Notes: generated by a model from the sequence alone, not told the origin. DNA of 64,000 nt from Neisseria sp. MVDL19-042950 (GCF_030504625.1 NZ_JAUKWH010000005.1:70602-134601); one strand, 5' to 3'. Numbered from the stretch's first letter, positions 48,840-57,577 are shown. Program-made: numbers and translations.

Positions 48840-49486
48840 TGCTTGTCCTTAATGGTTAGGTTTATAGGGATTTCACCGGTGGATTGCGGGTCGTAAATTC
48901 TGCCGTCCAATCCCTCGAAATCAGGCCACGGCTCGCTCAATGTGCCCTGATACTTGGTAAAGATATGGTCGGGGTGGTCGGGATTGTCGGTGCGTTCGGG
49001 GAAACGGTCGTTTTCCAACCCGCAGGTGTTAAAGCGGATGGCATACTCAACCGCATATATGCTTACCGCGGCGTTTTGCACCAGCACATGATTGGCAATC
49101 GTTCGCACCGCTTTGGGCACCAAGCCGCGGCTATCGGGAAAACCGAGCCGCTGGCCGTCAAGCAGGCGGCGCACGGCGCGGATTAAATCGTTGCTGCCGA
49201 TTTCACGGCTGTCGATGCCGCCTTGCCGCTGTGCCTGCTCGTTGCGCAGATTACGGGCTGCAACCATCACTACAAATTCCGCCGTATCCTGATAGCGGCT
49301 GTGCACGCCGCCGGTACCGGCAGGCTCAACCTTGCTGCCGCCATACGTTACCCATACCGCAGGCAGCGTATGGATTTGCCCGGCCAAGTCGTCGGCCTCG
49401 CCGTTGTAGCTTTTAACCGTGCGCACCATGCGCCCCAAGCCCCGTTTCAGACGGTCTGTTACCGCTTGCTCAATTTCGGTTATCAC
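48836..49486 (-). CDS. DUF1834/gp37-like tail protein
   Basis: About 216 residues from a GTG at 49486 (VITEIEQAVTDRLKRGLGR), which overlaps the DUF1320 gene by 17 bases; a longer frame exists but has no family resemblance. DDLAGQIHTLPAVWVTYGGS and the late IFTKYQGTLSEPWPDFEG are typical of gp37 of Mu-like phages. Probably a neck or tail-terminator component. Confidence 0.82.
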   Translation of the reverse strand: MITEIEQAVTDRLKRGLGRMVRTVKSYNGEADDLAGQIHTLPAVWVTYGGSKVEPAGTGGVHSRYQDTAEFVVMVAARNLRNEQAQRQGGIDSREIGSNDLIRAVRRLLDGQRLGFPDSRGLVPKAVRTIANHVLVQNAAVSIYAVEYAIRFNTCGLENDRFPERTDNPDHPDHIFTKYQGTLSEPWPDFEGLDGRIYDPQSTGEIPINLTIKDKQ

Positions 49487-49898
49487 GCCCGAACACCTTA
49501 TTTTTACCGTTGATAAACACAATACCGTCTTCGCCCGCGGCCACTTCTTCGCCGCTTTCATCCACGCCCAGCTGCACTTCGCCTTTGGCCATAGCACGCA
49601 GCAGGTCGAGTACGTCGATTTTGTAGCGGTTGCGGATTTCTTCGGTAATCAGCACACCGTTGGCGGCGGTGAGGCGGTAGCGGGCGATATCGCAACACAA
49701 GCGCTTGAGGATGGGCGGCACATCGGTAAACGGACGTTTAAACCGACCCAGATAAGCGTCTATTTCTGCGGTGGCATCGGCCAGTGCCACTGCCGCCACG
49801 TCCTCGTCAATCAAGCCGTCTTGGTTGCGGTCGGTCAACTGGATAACCTCCAGCTCACCGAAACGCGCCACCATATCGGCCACGGCTGCGTAAGCCAT
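49470..49898 (-). CDS. DUF1320 protein (Mu gp36-like)
   Basis: 142 residues from ATG 49898 (MAYAAVADMVARFGE). LTDRNQDGLIDEDVAAVALADATAEIDAYL and FKRPFTDVPPILKRLCCDIARYRL segments match gp36, a head-tail joining protein. Two bases after the gp35-like gene. An earlier in-frame start would overlap that gene by 49 bases. Confidence 0.88.
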   Translation of the reverse strand: MAYAAVADMVARFGELEVIQLTDRNQDGLIDEDVAAVALADATAEIDAYLGRFKRPFTDVPPILKRLCCDIARYRLTAANGVLITEEIRNRYKIDVLDLLRAMAKGEVQLGVDESGEEVAAGEDGIVFINGKNKVFGRDNRN

Positions 49899-49900
49899 TT

Positions 49901-50281
49901 TTAAGCCTCTTTGGTTTGCAGGGCCGGCTCGTCGATAATGCGCTGCCACGCCTCGTCGCCAATCACGGTGCGGTCAATCTCGCGCCACTCGCCGTCAAAT
50001 TTCTCGCCGGCGCGCCAAAATTCACGCCCCGATGCGGTGCGAACCAGTCTCTTATTTGGATTACCGGACTTCGCAGGCTTATCGGCCTGTTTGCGCAATG
50101 CTTCCAATTCGCGCTCGGCGGCGTTTTTTGCAGATTCGGCAGCGGCCAATTGCTCCTTTAAGGCGGATAGTTCGGCCTGCGCCTTATCCAGCTCTTGCTT
50201 GAGCGCCGCCTCGACGCTCAAGTCTTGCGGGTCGGGTTGGGTTACAGATTCGACGGGGGTGTCTTTTTTTGGGTTTGCCAT
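49901..50281 (-). CDS. gp35-like protein with coiled coil
   Basis: 126 residues; a Glu/Ala/Leu/Lys coiled coil (about 24-66) followed by a small C-terminal domain with VRTASGREFWRAGEKFDGEW. Proteins with this C-terminal WRAG motif lie just after the major head protein in Mu-like phages. Function unknown; a minor head or head-decoration role is likely. Confidence 0.75.
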   Translation of the reverse strand: MANPKKDTPVESVTQPDPQDLSVEAALKQELDKAQAELSALKEQLAAAESAKNAAERELEALRKQADKPAKSGNPNKRLVRTASGREFWRAGEKFDGEWREIDRTVIGDEAWQRIIDEPALQTKEA

Positions 50282-50294
50282 AGTCAGGTCTCCG

Positions 50295-50333
50295 TTCAGA
50301 CGGCCTTTAAAACAGGTTTAAACGCCGTCTGAA
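50295..50333. repeat. 39-base hairpin repeat, copy 2
   Basis: Identical to 47190-47228, here just downstream of the major head gene. Probable terminator or mRNA 3' stabiliser for the most highly expressed head message. Confidence 0.7.
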
Positions 50334-50346
50334 AATCAAGGTTGGT

Positions 50347-51255
50347 TTACAGGTGCACCGATACGTGCAGTTTCAGACGGCCTTTAAAGGTGTTGGTCGT
50401 ACCGTCGATTTTTTCGGCTTCCAACAGCTCGCGGGCGGTCTCTTCCAGCTCGGGCGGCACCACCAGCAGGCTCGGTGTAATGTTGAGGTTATAACCGCCG
50501 TTGGCCTTGACTTTGCGCATGGCCACAATGATTTTTTGCAAATTAGCCTTGTTTAAGGTCAGTTTTTCAGCCATGTGCGCCAGCTGCCATAAGCCGAAAC
50601 CGGCTACACAGCGGCGGCGGGAGCCGTAGAGGTATTGATCCTCCATAAACACCTTGTCCGATTTGGCTGGGTCAAACTTGTTTTCAAATTCCGGCTCGGT
50701 GCGGCTTTGGAATACCAACGGCTTGAGCGTTTTGGTATCGTCAATCACATACCATGTCGGTACATCATTGTCGGTGCCGGTAGTGATGTTTTTGGTGGCC
50801 GTGTTTTGACCGGTACCGTCGGCTTTTTCAAATACCGGGTGATCCGTATCAAAAAAGTATTGGCCGTCATAACATTCGGTGGTTTTGCCTTTTTTGAGCA
50901 AACCCCATACCAAAGTGTCGGGCAAGGCCGCGGCAGATTCGCCCATTGCGGCCATCATCGGGCGGTACATACCCACCTGATCGTCCTCAATGTCAGTGCG
51001 CTCCACGGCAACCGTTGCTTCAAACTTTTTGTTGGTGAGGCTCATGGCCTCTTTGCTCAGTTTTTCAACTTGGCGTTGGCCTACCCATTCGCGCATTTGC
51101 GGGAATTTGCCCAACCACGCGTAAGTATTGGTAGCCGTATTCGACGGCACCGTCATGGCAATGGCCGTATAAGACGGTTTAACCGATTCCAAGCCGTTTT
51201 GAAATTCTTTGCGGAATGCGGCGGTTAACGCCGTTAATACTGCGGTTTTATTCAT
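50347..51255 (-). CDS. Major head protein (Mu gpT)
   Basis: 302 residues; HK97-independent Mu-type major capsid. Recognisable are AAFRKEFQNGLESVKPSYTA, AWLGKFPQMREWVGQR, VERTDIEDDQVGMYRPM and the late LLVVPPELEETARELLEAE. It starts two bases after the protease/scaffold gene and is followed by the repeated hairpin. Confidence 0.94.
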   Translation of the reverse strand: MNKTAVLTALTAAFRKEFQNGLESVKPSYTAIAMTVPSNTATNTYAWLGKFPQMREWVGQRQVEKLSKEAMSLTNKKFEATVAVERTDIEDDQVGMYRPMMAAMGESAAALPDTLVWGLLKKGKTTECYDGQYFFDTDHPVFEKADGTGQNTATKNITTGTDNDVPTWYVIDDTKTLKPLVFQSRTEPEFENKFDPAKSDKVFMEDQYLYGSRRRCVAGFGLWQLAHMAEKLTLNKANLQKIIVAMRKVKANGGYNLNITPSLLVVPPELEETARELLEAEKIDGTTNTFKGRLKLHVSVHL

Positions 51256-51257
51256 TT

Positions 51258-51809
51258 TTAACCTTCCTGTTGTTTAACTTGTGCAGCATACTCGGCATGG
51301 CTCATACCGAGCATCTTGGCGGCTGCCTGCTCTTCTGCGGTCAATGCCACCACATTCTCGCCCGGCTCTTTGCCTGCGGTTTGCGTGCCGGCCAAAGCCG
51401 CTACCGGCTGCGCGTTTTCGATAAAGCCGGTTAAAAAGGCCAAGCCGCCTTCTTGTTTCAATACGCCTTCCGCCCATGCCTTTTGCGCGGGCAACAGCTT
51501 GCCTGCGGACAATGCGGCAGTAATCAGCTCGTTGCCTTTATCAGCGTTGCGTTCGGCGGTCAGCGCGGCGATTTGGCTTTGCAAATCCTGCACCACCGAC
51601 ACCGGTGCGTATCGGGTCAAGTCGGGTTGGCCTGCCGGCTGGGCGGACAAGGCGGCGATTTTGCTGTCTTTGTCGGCCAGCTCTTTAAACAGGTCGGCAG
51701 ATAAGGCAACGTTTTGCGGCTTGGCCGCCAAGATTGCGGTTAACGCCGCCGTAATCTGCTCGTCGCTTGCCTGCGGCAGGCCAAGCAGTTGTTGCAACAA
51801 CTCTTTCAT
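51258..51809 (-). CDS. Candidate nested scaffold frame (Mu gpZ-like)
   Basis: In-frame ATG at 51809 (MKELLQQLLGLPQASDEQ) inside the protease gene, with GGAG about ten bases upstream. It would give the 183-residue C-terminal part alone: a helical, alanine/glutamine-rich scaffold-like domain. In Mu the scaffold is the C-terminal part of the protease gene translated from an internal start; the same is inferred here. Confidence 0.5.
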   Translation of the reverse strand: MKELLQQLLGLPQASDEQITAALTAILAAKPQNVALSADLFKELADKDSKIAALSAQPAGQPDLTRYAPVSVVQDLQSQIAALTAERNADKGNELITAALSAGKLLPAQKAWAEGVLKQEGGLAFLTGFIENAQPVAALAGTQTAGKEPGENVVALTAEEQAAAKMLGMSHAEYAAQVKQQEG

Positions 51810-52316
51810 CGGGTTTTGCTCCGTTTCGGGGTTAAAAAACTGTGCCGACGCTGCCGCCAACACTTCGTCCATGCCGTCCAACGCGGGGTAATTGGTCAGC
51901 GCGGCGTGGTAAATCTTGCGCACATAGCCCTTGGTGTCATAGCTAAACACCGCCGAGATATAACGGTATTCTTTGGCGGCAATGGCCGCCGCTGCCTTGT
52001 CCGTCCACTCCACATCGGCAAACAAGCCTTTGGGTGTAAACTCCAGCCAGCTCATCCAACCGGCGGCGGGCGCGGGCTGGCCGTTTTTTTCTTTGTGCAG
52101 GGTTTGGTGCTCGTAATCGACCACCAGCTGATTGCGCGAAGCATTGGCCAGCTGCACCACGTCGCGGCCGTTCTCCTCGGTCAGATACCAAGCGGGCACA
52201 TCGTGGGGGCGGCCGTCAATCGCTCTAAACTCGCCGTAAGGCAGCAACTGGATGCGGCCATCGCGCGGCTGCACCTCGAAACTGCATGCGGCAAGCGTTA
52301 ATCTGTTTTGGGGCAT
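51258..52316 (-). CDS. Prohead protease/scaffold (Mu gpI)
   Basis: About 352 residues from ATG 52316 (MPQNRLTLAACSFEV), preceded by AGGA eight bases away; the ATG nine bases earlier would be too close to the ribosome site. Protease domain with VVDYEHQTLHKEKNGQPAPAAGW (His and surrounding residues) and YRYISAVFSYD, then a helical scaffold half. It processes and shapes the prohead. The 200 bases before it hold a terminator. Confidence 0.9.
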   Translation of the reverse strand: MPQNRLTLAACSFEVQPRDGRIQLLPYGEFRAIDGRPHDVPAWYLTEENGRDVVQLANASRNQLVVDYEHQTLHKEKNGQPAPAAGWMSWLEFTPKGLFADVEWTDKAAAAIAAKEYRYISAVFSYDTKGYVRKIYHAALTNYPALDGMDEVLAAASAQFFNPETEQNPMKELLQQLLGLPQASDEQITAALTAILAAKPQNVALSADLFKELADKDSKIAALSAQPAGQPDLTRYAPVSVVQDLQSQIAALTAERNADKGNELITAALSAGKLLPAQKAWAEGVLKQEGGLAFLTGFIENAQPVAALAGTQTAGKEPGENVVALTAEEQAAAKMLGMSHAEYAAQVKQQEG

Positions 52317-52485
52317 GTTGCACATCCTTTTTGCGATGTTGTCATTTTCGCCTTAACAGCCGTGCCGAAAAGAGTGGACGCATTTCAAACCCCGCACTGC
52401 ATTCCAAACCCCTTTTAAACCCCTTTTAAAAACGCGTCAGATTGGTTTTAACCCATCGGCCTATGCCAACCTATTACCCAAAACA

Positions 52486-52509
52486 AAAACGCGCTAAAAA
52501 GCGCGTTTT
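52486..52509 (-). terminator. Terminator between G-like and protease genes
   Basis: AAAACGCGC/GCGCGTTTT hairpin with a six-base loop, followed leftward by TGTTTTGG. A full uptake sequence is adjacent on the right. The region further left (52330-52480) has tandem AAACCCCTTTT units and no ORF. Confidence 0.65.
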
Positions 52510-52526
52510 AAAGGCCGTCTGAAAAA

Positions 52527-52943
52527 TCATTTAATCAGGTTGGCAAAATAATCCTGTACATCGTCCATCAAGTCTTGTTTGTCTTGGTCGGTTAGCGTTA
52601 AAAATTCCCGTTGCGGTATGTTCACTTTGCGGCCGCGTCCGGCCATGCCGCCGAAGTTGTGGATGGCGGCATACACCATATTGGTACCGACAAGGGCGGT
52701 ATCGTTGTCGGCCATTTTGGTGATGCTTTCGCGCAAGCCCTCGGTATCAATCAGCGGCCTGCCGTTGCGGTATTTCAGCCCCAGCCATTTCGGTCGGCCG
52801 CCGGCGCGGAAATTCATATGCACGGCGTAGTGCATGGTGCCCGCCAACCGCTCCATCAGCCGGTAACGGTTTTCCACACCGTCTTGCAGCCGCTCGATTT
52901 GGTTTTGCACCACGAAAATATTGTCTATTTTGATTTCAATCAT
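52527..52943 (-). CDS. Virion morphogenesis protein (Mu gpG family)
   Basis: 138 residues from ATG 52943 (MIEIKIDNIFVVQNQ). Mid-region RAGGRPKWLGLKYRNGRPLIDTEGL and MVYAAIHNFGG then NIPQREFLTLTDQD mark the tail-completion family. No ribosome site is visible before this ATG; instead an 89-base element able to fold strongly lies between it and the stop of the F-like gene, so reinitiation is likely. Confidence 0.88.
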   Translation of the reverse strand: MIEIKIDNIFVVQNQIERLQDGVENRYRLMERLAGTMHYAVHMNFRAGGRPKWLGLKYRNGRPLIDTEGLRESITKMADNDTALVGTNMVYAAIHNFGGMAGRGRKVNIPQREFLTLTDQDKQDLMDDVQDYFANLIK

Positions 52944-52958
52944 GGTATGATGGTTTTC

Positions 52959-53047
52959 AAGTGTCGGAAAAGCGGTGAATCTCGATACCGCAGGCGAGCT
53001 TAGGCTTCTGACCGTGTGCAAGTGATTTCGAGCCTTGCCCGACACTT
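52959..53047 (-). ncRNA. Candidate structured RNA element between F- and G-like genes
   Basis: Nine-base perfect ends AAGTGTCGG/CCGACACTT enclose two further hairpins, GCAAG...CTTGC and GCGGT...ACCGC, whose loops contain complementary CTCGA and TCGAG. The 5' arm begins inside the TAA of the F-like gene. Strand is assumed to be that of the operon. No known RNA family was assigned. Confidence 0.5.
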
Positions 53048-54341
53048 ATTCCACGCTTTCAAATTTCTCCGCCAAACTTTCCAACTGGTTTTGGTTGGTA
53101 CGGCGGAACGATTCCAAAAACAGTTCTTTCTTTTTGTGCAGATACTTGGTAACAGCCAAATACCACACTCCGCCGATTTTTTTGCCGAAGTAATACTTTC
53201 CGTCTTTGCGGTTGATGACGACCGTATCGGGTGCGTTATAAATATCCGGCAGATGTTCGTACAACTCCGCAGGAAACACTTCTTTTGCCCGGCTGTTAAT
53301 CTGCTTGATGATCGTATCATCCGAAAGCCATACCGTTGATTTCTCCAATGCGGCCTTGTCTTGCACGCCTTTTGCAATCACACCTGCAGCAAAATGCCGT
53401 TCGTTGGTAAGGGTGTCTTCGATTTTATAGAGCTGGGTATTGCTCAACTTACCGTCGGTTTTCAGACGGCCTTTCACTTCGTAAAATTCTTTTTCAAGCC
53501 GTTTGAAGGTGGTTTTAAATTCGGGGCCGCCCATCTCGGCTTTGGCAAACTGGTGTGCCAAACCTCTGTCGTAGCGGTCAAGGTCGGGGCGGTAATTCAT
53601 GCGGCCTGCGTTGTACTCAAATCCGCGGTCGGTGGTATGCAGGCTGCCGTCGGGAGCTTTGTAGGCCATCGTCGGGTAACTGTCGCCTTTTTTGTTGTAG
53701 ATTTTGTGCGTCTCTACAAAGTTTTCCGGCGTGGATTTGCCCACGATACGCCCGCTGCGCTCAATATCGCGCTCGGCCAAAGCCACCACCGTGCAGCGGC
53801 AGTTGTAGCCGTTGGGCGGATAAAAGGTTGTCCAAAACGGGTCGTCATAGCGGTAAACCAGCCCGTCCATCGCCGCATGGGCGGGGCGCGTGCGGTGGTC
53901 GGCCACCGCGTCATACATCCAGTAGGGGCGGTGGTCGATATTGTCCATATAGCCTTGATACTGCCCGGTGCTGTAAGCCGACTGCATGTTGGTGCGGTAG
54001 ATGGTGTCCAAACGGCGCGGCGTGCCGAACACCTCGCCCGTTTTCGGGTCGATGATGTCTTGCCCGTTGTGGCCGTTGGGGTGCAGCCAGCCCTTGTTTT
54101 GCAAGTGCTGCAAGATGTCTTTGCGCCAATCGGTAAACGCTTGCCCGCTGTCGGCCGCTTTAATCATGGATTGCTTGATGTCGTTGAGCATATCCAAATC
54201 GGTTATGCGGGCGATGGTGTACACTTTGGCGATTTCCGAGGCCGTCAGGTTGCGGTAGCTTTCGGCGGTCACGCCTTTGGCTTGCAGCCACTCAATCGCT
54301 TTTGCAGGTTTCAGGCCGAGGGCAAACTTAATGCTTGGCAT
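53046..54341 (-). CDS. Phage head morphogenesis protein (Mu gpF-like) with C-terminal nuclease-like domain
   Basis: 431 residues. The MuF minor-head domain (about 100-215) shows TIYRTNMQSAYSTGQYQGYM and the cysteine pair of GYNCRCTVVAL. From about residue 335 a separate domain (LSDDTIIKQINSRAKEVF, TVVINRKDGKYYFGKKIGG, YLAVTKYLHKKKELFLESFR) resembles the barnase/EndoU/colicin/RelE-like (PBECR) domains that some phages fuse to minor head proteins; the last call is from general pattern only. Overlaps the portal gene by fourteen bases. Confidence 0.85.
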   Translation of the reverse strand: MPSIKFALGLKPAKAIEWLQAKGVTAESYRNLTASEIAKVYTIARITDLDMLNDIKQSMIKAADSGQAFTDWRKDILQHLQNKGWLHPNGHNGQDIIDPKTGEVFGTPRRLDTIYRTNMQSAYSTGQYQGYMDNIDHRPYWMYDAVADHRTRPAHAAMDGLVYRYDDPFWTTFYPPNGYNCRCTVVALAERDIERSGRIVGKSTPENFVETHKIYNKKGDSYPTMAYKAPDGSLHTTDRGFEYNAGRMNYRPDLDRYDRGLAHQFAKAEMGGPEFKTTFKRLEKEFYEVKGRLKTDGKLSNTQLYKIEDTLTNERHFAAGVIAKGVQDKAALEKSTVWLSDDTIIKQINSRAKEVFPAELYEHLPDIYNAPDTVVINRKDGKYYFGKKIGGVWYLAVTKYLHKKKELFLESFRRTNQNQLESLAEKFESVE

Positions 54342-55896
54342 TGGCTTGCCCCAACAGATCGCTCAAAAACAGCGCATTTTGCATATAGCCCCGCAGGGTT
54401 TGGTTATCCAGCTGCGGGTAGAGTGCGGTCAAGGCGGCATCTGCCTCTTCGTAGCTTTCACACGCCGCCAGCGCGGCCACCGCCTGTTTGATAATCGGAT
54501 TGAGCTGCGCGTTAAAGTCGGGCATCTCCAACGCCTCGTCCAATGCACCGTCCAATACCTGCTGCTCGCGGGTGGCGGGGCGGCCTGCCGGTATGCGTGC
54601 GGACAATGCCGCCAGCGCGGCTTGATTCACGGGATTATCCGGCACCACTCGCGCCAGCACCCGTTCACCCTCGGCAGGCTCGGGGATTACCAGCTTGTCG
54701 CGTACCCAGCTCTCCGGGATTTGCACGCCCACGTCCACCAGCTTAGGGATGGCTTCGGCCATTACCGCAATATCCTCTGCCTCGCGCGTATCAAACTCAA
54801 ATTTGGGCAGGCGGTTAGGGTCGGTATTGGGGTGGTTGACTTGCAGGTAGGGCAGGATGATCTGCTGGGTAATGGTCTGTGCCACTTGTTTGGCATCCGA
54901 CACCAGCAAATCACGGCGCACCTCGTTGTGCACCTTACCCAGCGCATTGGTGCTGCTTTTGCCGTCGGCTCCGCTGGTGAGCGTTTGCCCCAAAATCAGG
55001 CGCGCGGCGGATTTTTCGCACCAATCGGCCATCTGCAAAAACGGGTTGCTGGTGGCGGTCGTGCCGCTGGCCGCTTGATGCAGCTCGATTTCCATTCCCT
55101 CGGGCATGATGCCCGCCGCGTTATGGCCGATTTCGGCCACCGCGCGCAACAGCGTGCGTTTTTCTGCCTCCGTTGCACCCGCCCCGTATTTGCCGATACG
55201 GATGGGCATGCCGTAAAGCTCCAAAAACTCGGCAAAATCATGCACGGCGTAATGCTTAAACATATACAGCCATGCCAACGTGCGGAATAAGCCGTTACGC
55301 GCCTGCGGCACGCTGCGCGATTTGTGGCTGTGCACAATCCAGCCCAACGGCCACAGCGGCTCGCCGTCTTGATTGTCTTGCGATTTGAGCATCAGCTCGT
55401 CGTCTTTACTCCATCTAAACCAGCTCTGCGGCCGATGGGTAAAGGCCGTCGGGTAATAGCGGCCGTCTGAAAAAGCCCACTCGATTTCCAACGCGGCGAA
55501 GCCGTGGCCGACCGCGTCCATCAGGTCGATAACCAAGTCCTCAAACTGCGTCAGGCCGTCTATCAGCTCAAAGGCTGCCTCGGCCAATTGCTCTTCGGCG
55601 GGCGTAGCATTGCGCGGCGGGGTAACGCGCCAATCCAGCGTCAGCAGCGCCCGCTTGCGCGTGCCCATATTGGCACCGATGTCGCTGTCGCGCTCCTCGA
55701 TGTCGGCAAACAGCTCGTGCTGGGCGGTAATGTCGCCTGATTCCGCATCCTCGAACAGCGCACGCATTTTGGCGGGCGTGATAAAGTTGGACGGATGCTC
55801 CGCAATCACGCGCCCGGCGGCGGTAATTTGCGCCAAATCGGTTTGCAAGCCGTTTTCAGGCTTTTGCGGTTTGGTTTTTTTGTCTTTTTTAGCCAT
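54328..55896 (-). CDS. Portal protein (Mu gp29, DUF935)
   Basis: 522 residues; dodecameric DNA gate of the head. MRALFEDAESGDITAQHELF, MGTRKRALLTLDWRVTPP and YGMPIRIGKYGAGATEAEK are the DUF935 landmarks, with IILPYLQVNHPNTDPNRLPK late. One-base overlap with the terminase gene. Confidence 0.93.
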   Translation of the reverse strand: MAKKDKKTKPQKPENGLQTDLAQITAAGRVIAEHPSNFITPAKMRALFEDAESGDITAQHELFADIEERDSDIGANMGTRKRALLTLDWRVTPPRNATPAEEQLAEAAFELIDGLTQFEDLVIDLMDAVGHGFAALEIEWAFSDGRYYPTAFTHRPQSWFRWSKDDELMLKSQDNQDGEPLWPLGWIVHSHKSRSVPQARNGLFRTLAWLYMFKHYAVHDFAEFLELYGMPIRIGKYGAGATEAEKRTLLRAVAEIGHNAAGIMPEGMEIELHQAASGTTATSNPFLQMADWCEKSAARLILGQTLTSGADGKSSTNALGKVHNEVRRDLLVSDAKQVAQTITQQIILPYLQVNHPNTDPNRLPKFEFDTREAEDIAVMAEAIPKLVDVGVQIPESWVRDKLVIPEPAEGERVLARVVPDNPVNQAALAALSARIPAGRPATREQQVLDGALDEALEMPDFNAQLNPIIKQAVAALAACESYEEADAALTALYPQLDNQTLRGYMQNALFLSDLLGQANAKH

Positions 55897-57575
55897 TATC
55901 TAGCCCACATGCTTTTGGTGTTGTCTTCATCAAGGTCATCGTCAAAATCATCGTGTGTTTCAGACGGCCTCACGCTTTGCCACTCAATCGGCGCCGAATT
56001 TCCTACGGCCAGTGCCCATAACATTTGTAGTGCGTCGGGGCCATCATCATGAGCATGCTTGGGAAAACGCCTAAGTTGGTCAATAAGCTCGGTATTGTCT
56101 TTGTGTATCCGGATATAGCCGTTCTCCATGTGAGGCTGGATAGATTCGATTCGTAGTTCTTTGTCTGCGATGGGCTTTACTCCCCTTGCAGGGATAGGGA
56201 TGCCTTGCTGCAAACCACGCTTAGTTAATTCCGTTTTTAAAAATTCTTGGAATTGCACAATCTCAACCGCCCACAAACGGCATTTGTATTGCTTTTGCAG
56301 CCTAATTACATCTTCTATGATTTTGTCCGGCACACGGCGGCGTATTTGTGCCACCACCACATAAAGCGTAACTGTCGCCCGATGCCAACCGCCAATCAAA
56401 ATCGCAGAAGGGTCGCGGTTGGCGTTGCGTTTACCCAAAGACGGGTCAAGCGCCCCAAACCAAATTAGATCAGACGGCAAGTCTTTATCGGCAAACTGCG
56501 CTGCTTCAATCATGTTTGCAAAAATCGCATCTTCACCGCTTACCGGCTCATTTTGATATTCACAATCAAAGGCTTCTTTGCCGATACGCGCGCGTATAGT
56601 CATCAGCAGCAAAAGCGGTCGCTGTTCCCAACTCACTTTGCTTCCAGCCAACATTTCTGCTTCGTTGGCTTCGTAAAACTCTTTTGCAGCTTTTCGCCCT
56701 TCGTGTTTGTAAATAGTCTCCCACTCATCCCATAAATCCATATTTTCAGGCCATTTGATAATGGCCTGAAAACGGCGGCTAGTCCAAAATGGATTAGCCA
56801 AAACACGATTCAACACGCTGTCGTAATGCAGGATAGTGCCAACATAAAGGACATCAAATTTTTCGCCAGCGGCACCCAAAGGCAATACAGCTTTATTGAC
56901 CCATTCCATCAACTTGGCACGTTGTCTCGGTGTCTCGACGTTTTCGTCGTTTTCGATATCGTCCAGATAAGCCATATCGGGTCGGCGTGCGCCGTGTTTA
57001 GTGCCGCGCAGCTTCATGCCGCTGCCGTAGGCTTTAATTTTGTTTCCTTGTCGCGTAATGATTTCGCCAACACGCCAACGGCGACCAACTCCACACACTT
57101 CAGGAAAATCAAGAGCAAGCCGTTTATTTTCGGTCAATTCGGTCTTAATTACCTCTACCGACCCCGCCGCTTGGTCTTCCACGTCCGATATGATTACTAC
57201 GTTATGCTTGGCGTTGCGTACCTCGTCCCACAAGGATTTAATCTGCACGCCAAGGGTGGTCTTAGCTTCGCCGCGCGGCGCTGCATCGGCTTCTGCTTCG
57301 GCCTCGGGTGATTGAGTTATTCGCGGCACCACGTCATCAATCAAATAATCGTGGAACTCCGACCACGAGTCGCCGCGAATATGATGCGGGAAATAAGTTT
57401 CAAGGAAAAACCGAAAGCCCGTTTCTGGGTTAAAAACTTTTTCTCGGCGTGCAGCAATATCTTCCACAGCATCGGAAAGCCCTGCATCTTCGGCTTCAAT
57501 CCGCTGAATCAAATCCAAGCGGATACTTTCCATTCGTTCTCGCAACTGTGCTCGGGTCAGTTTCTTTTTCGACAT
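55896..57575 (-). CDS. Terminase large subunit (Mu gp28)
   Basis: 559 residues; ATP-driven DNA packaging motor with nuclease. PRGEAKTT at 100-107 stands in the Walker A place, MAYLDD at 201-206 is Walker B, and the nuclease domain shows GALDPSLG near 382 and KHAHDDGPDAL near 515. Start MSKKKLTRAQ, two bases after the small-subunit stop. Confidence 0.93.
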   Translation of the reverse strand: MSKKKLTRAQLRERMESIRLDLIQRIEAEDAGLSDAVEDIAARREKVFNPETGFRFFLETYFPHHIRGDSWSEFHDYLIDDVVPRITQSPEAEAEADAAPRGEAKTTLGVQIKSLWDEVRNAKHNVVIISDVEDQAAGSVEVIKTELTENKRLALDFPEVCGVGRRWRVGEIITRQGNKIKAYGSGMKLRGTKHGARRPDMAYLDDIENDENVETPRQRAKLMEWVNKAVLPLGAAGEKFDVLYVGTILHYDSVLNRVLANPFWTSRRFQAIIKWPENMDLWDEWETIYKHEGRKAAKEFYEANEAEMLAGSKVSWEQRPLLLLMTIRARIGKEAFDCEYQNEPVSGEDAIFANMIEAAQFADKDLPSDLIWFGALDPSLGKRNANRDPSAILIGGWHRATVTLYVVVAQIRRRVPDKIIEDVIRLQKQYKCRLWAVEIVQFQEFLKTELTKRGLQQGIPIPARGVKPIADKELRIESIQPHMENGYIRIHKDNTELIDQLRRFPKHAHDDGPDALQMLWALAVGNSAPIEWQSVRPSETHDDFDDDLDEDNTKSMWAR

Positions 57576-57577
57576 GC

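Noticed and set aside
52386-52440. AAACCCCTTTT tandem units as an attachment site or origin
   Set aside because: Only two to three imperfect units, next to a terminator, with no partner sequence in the window.
52944-53045. Upstream extension of the G-like protein
   Set aside because: The added residues are translated from the folded F-G element and have no family match.
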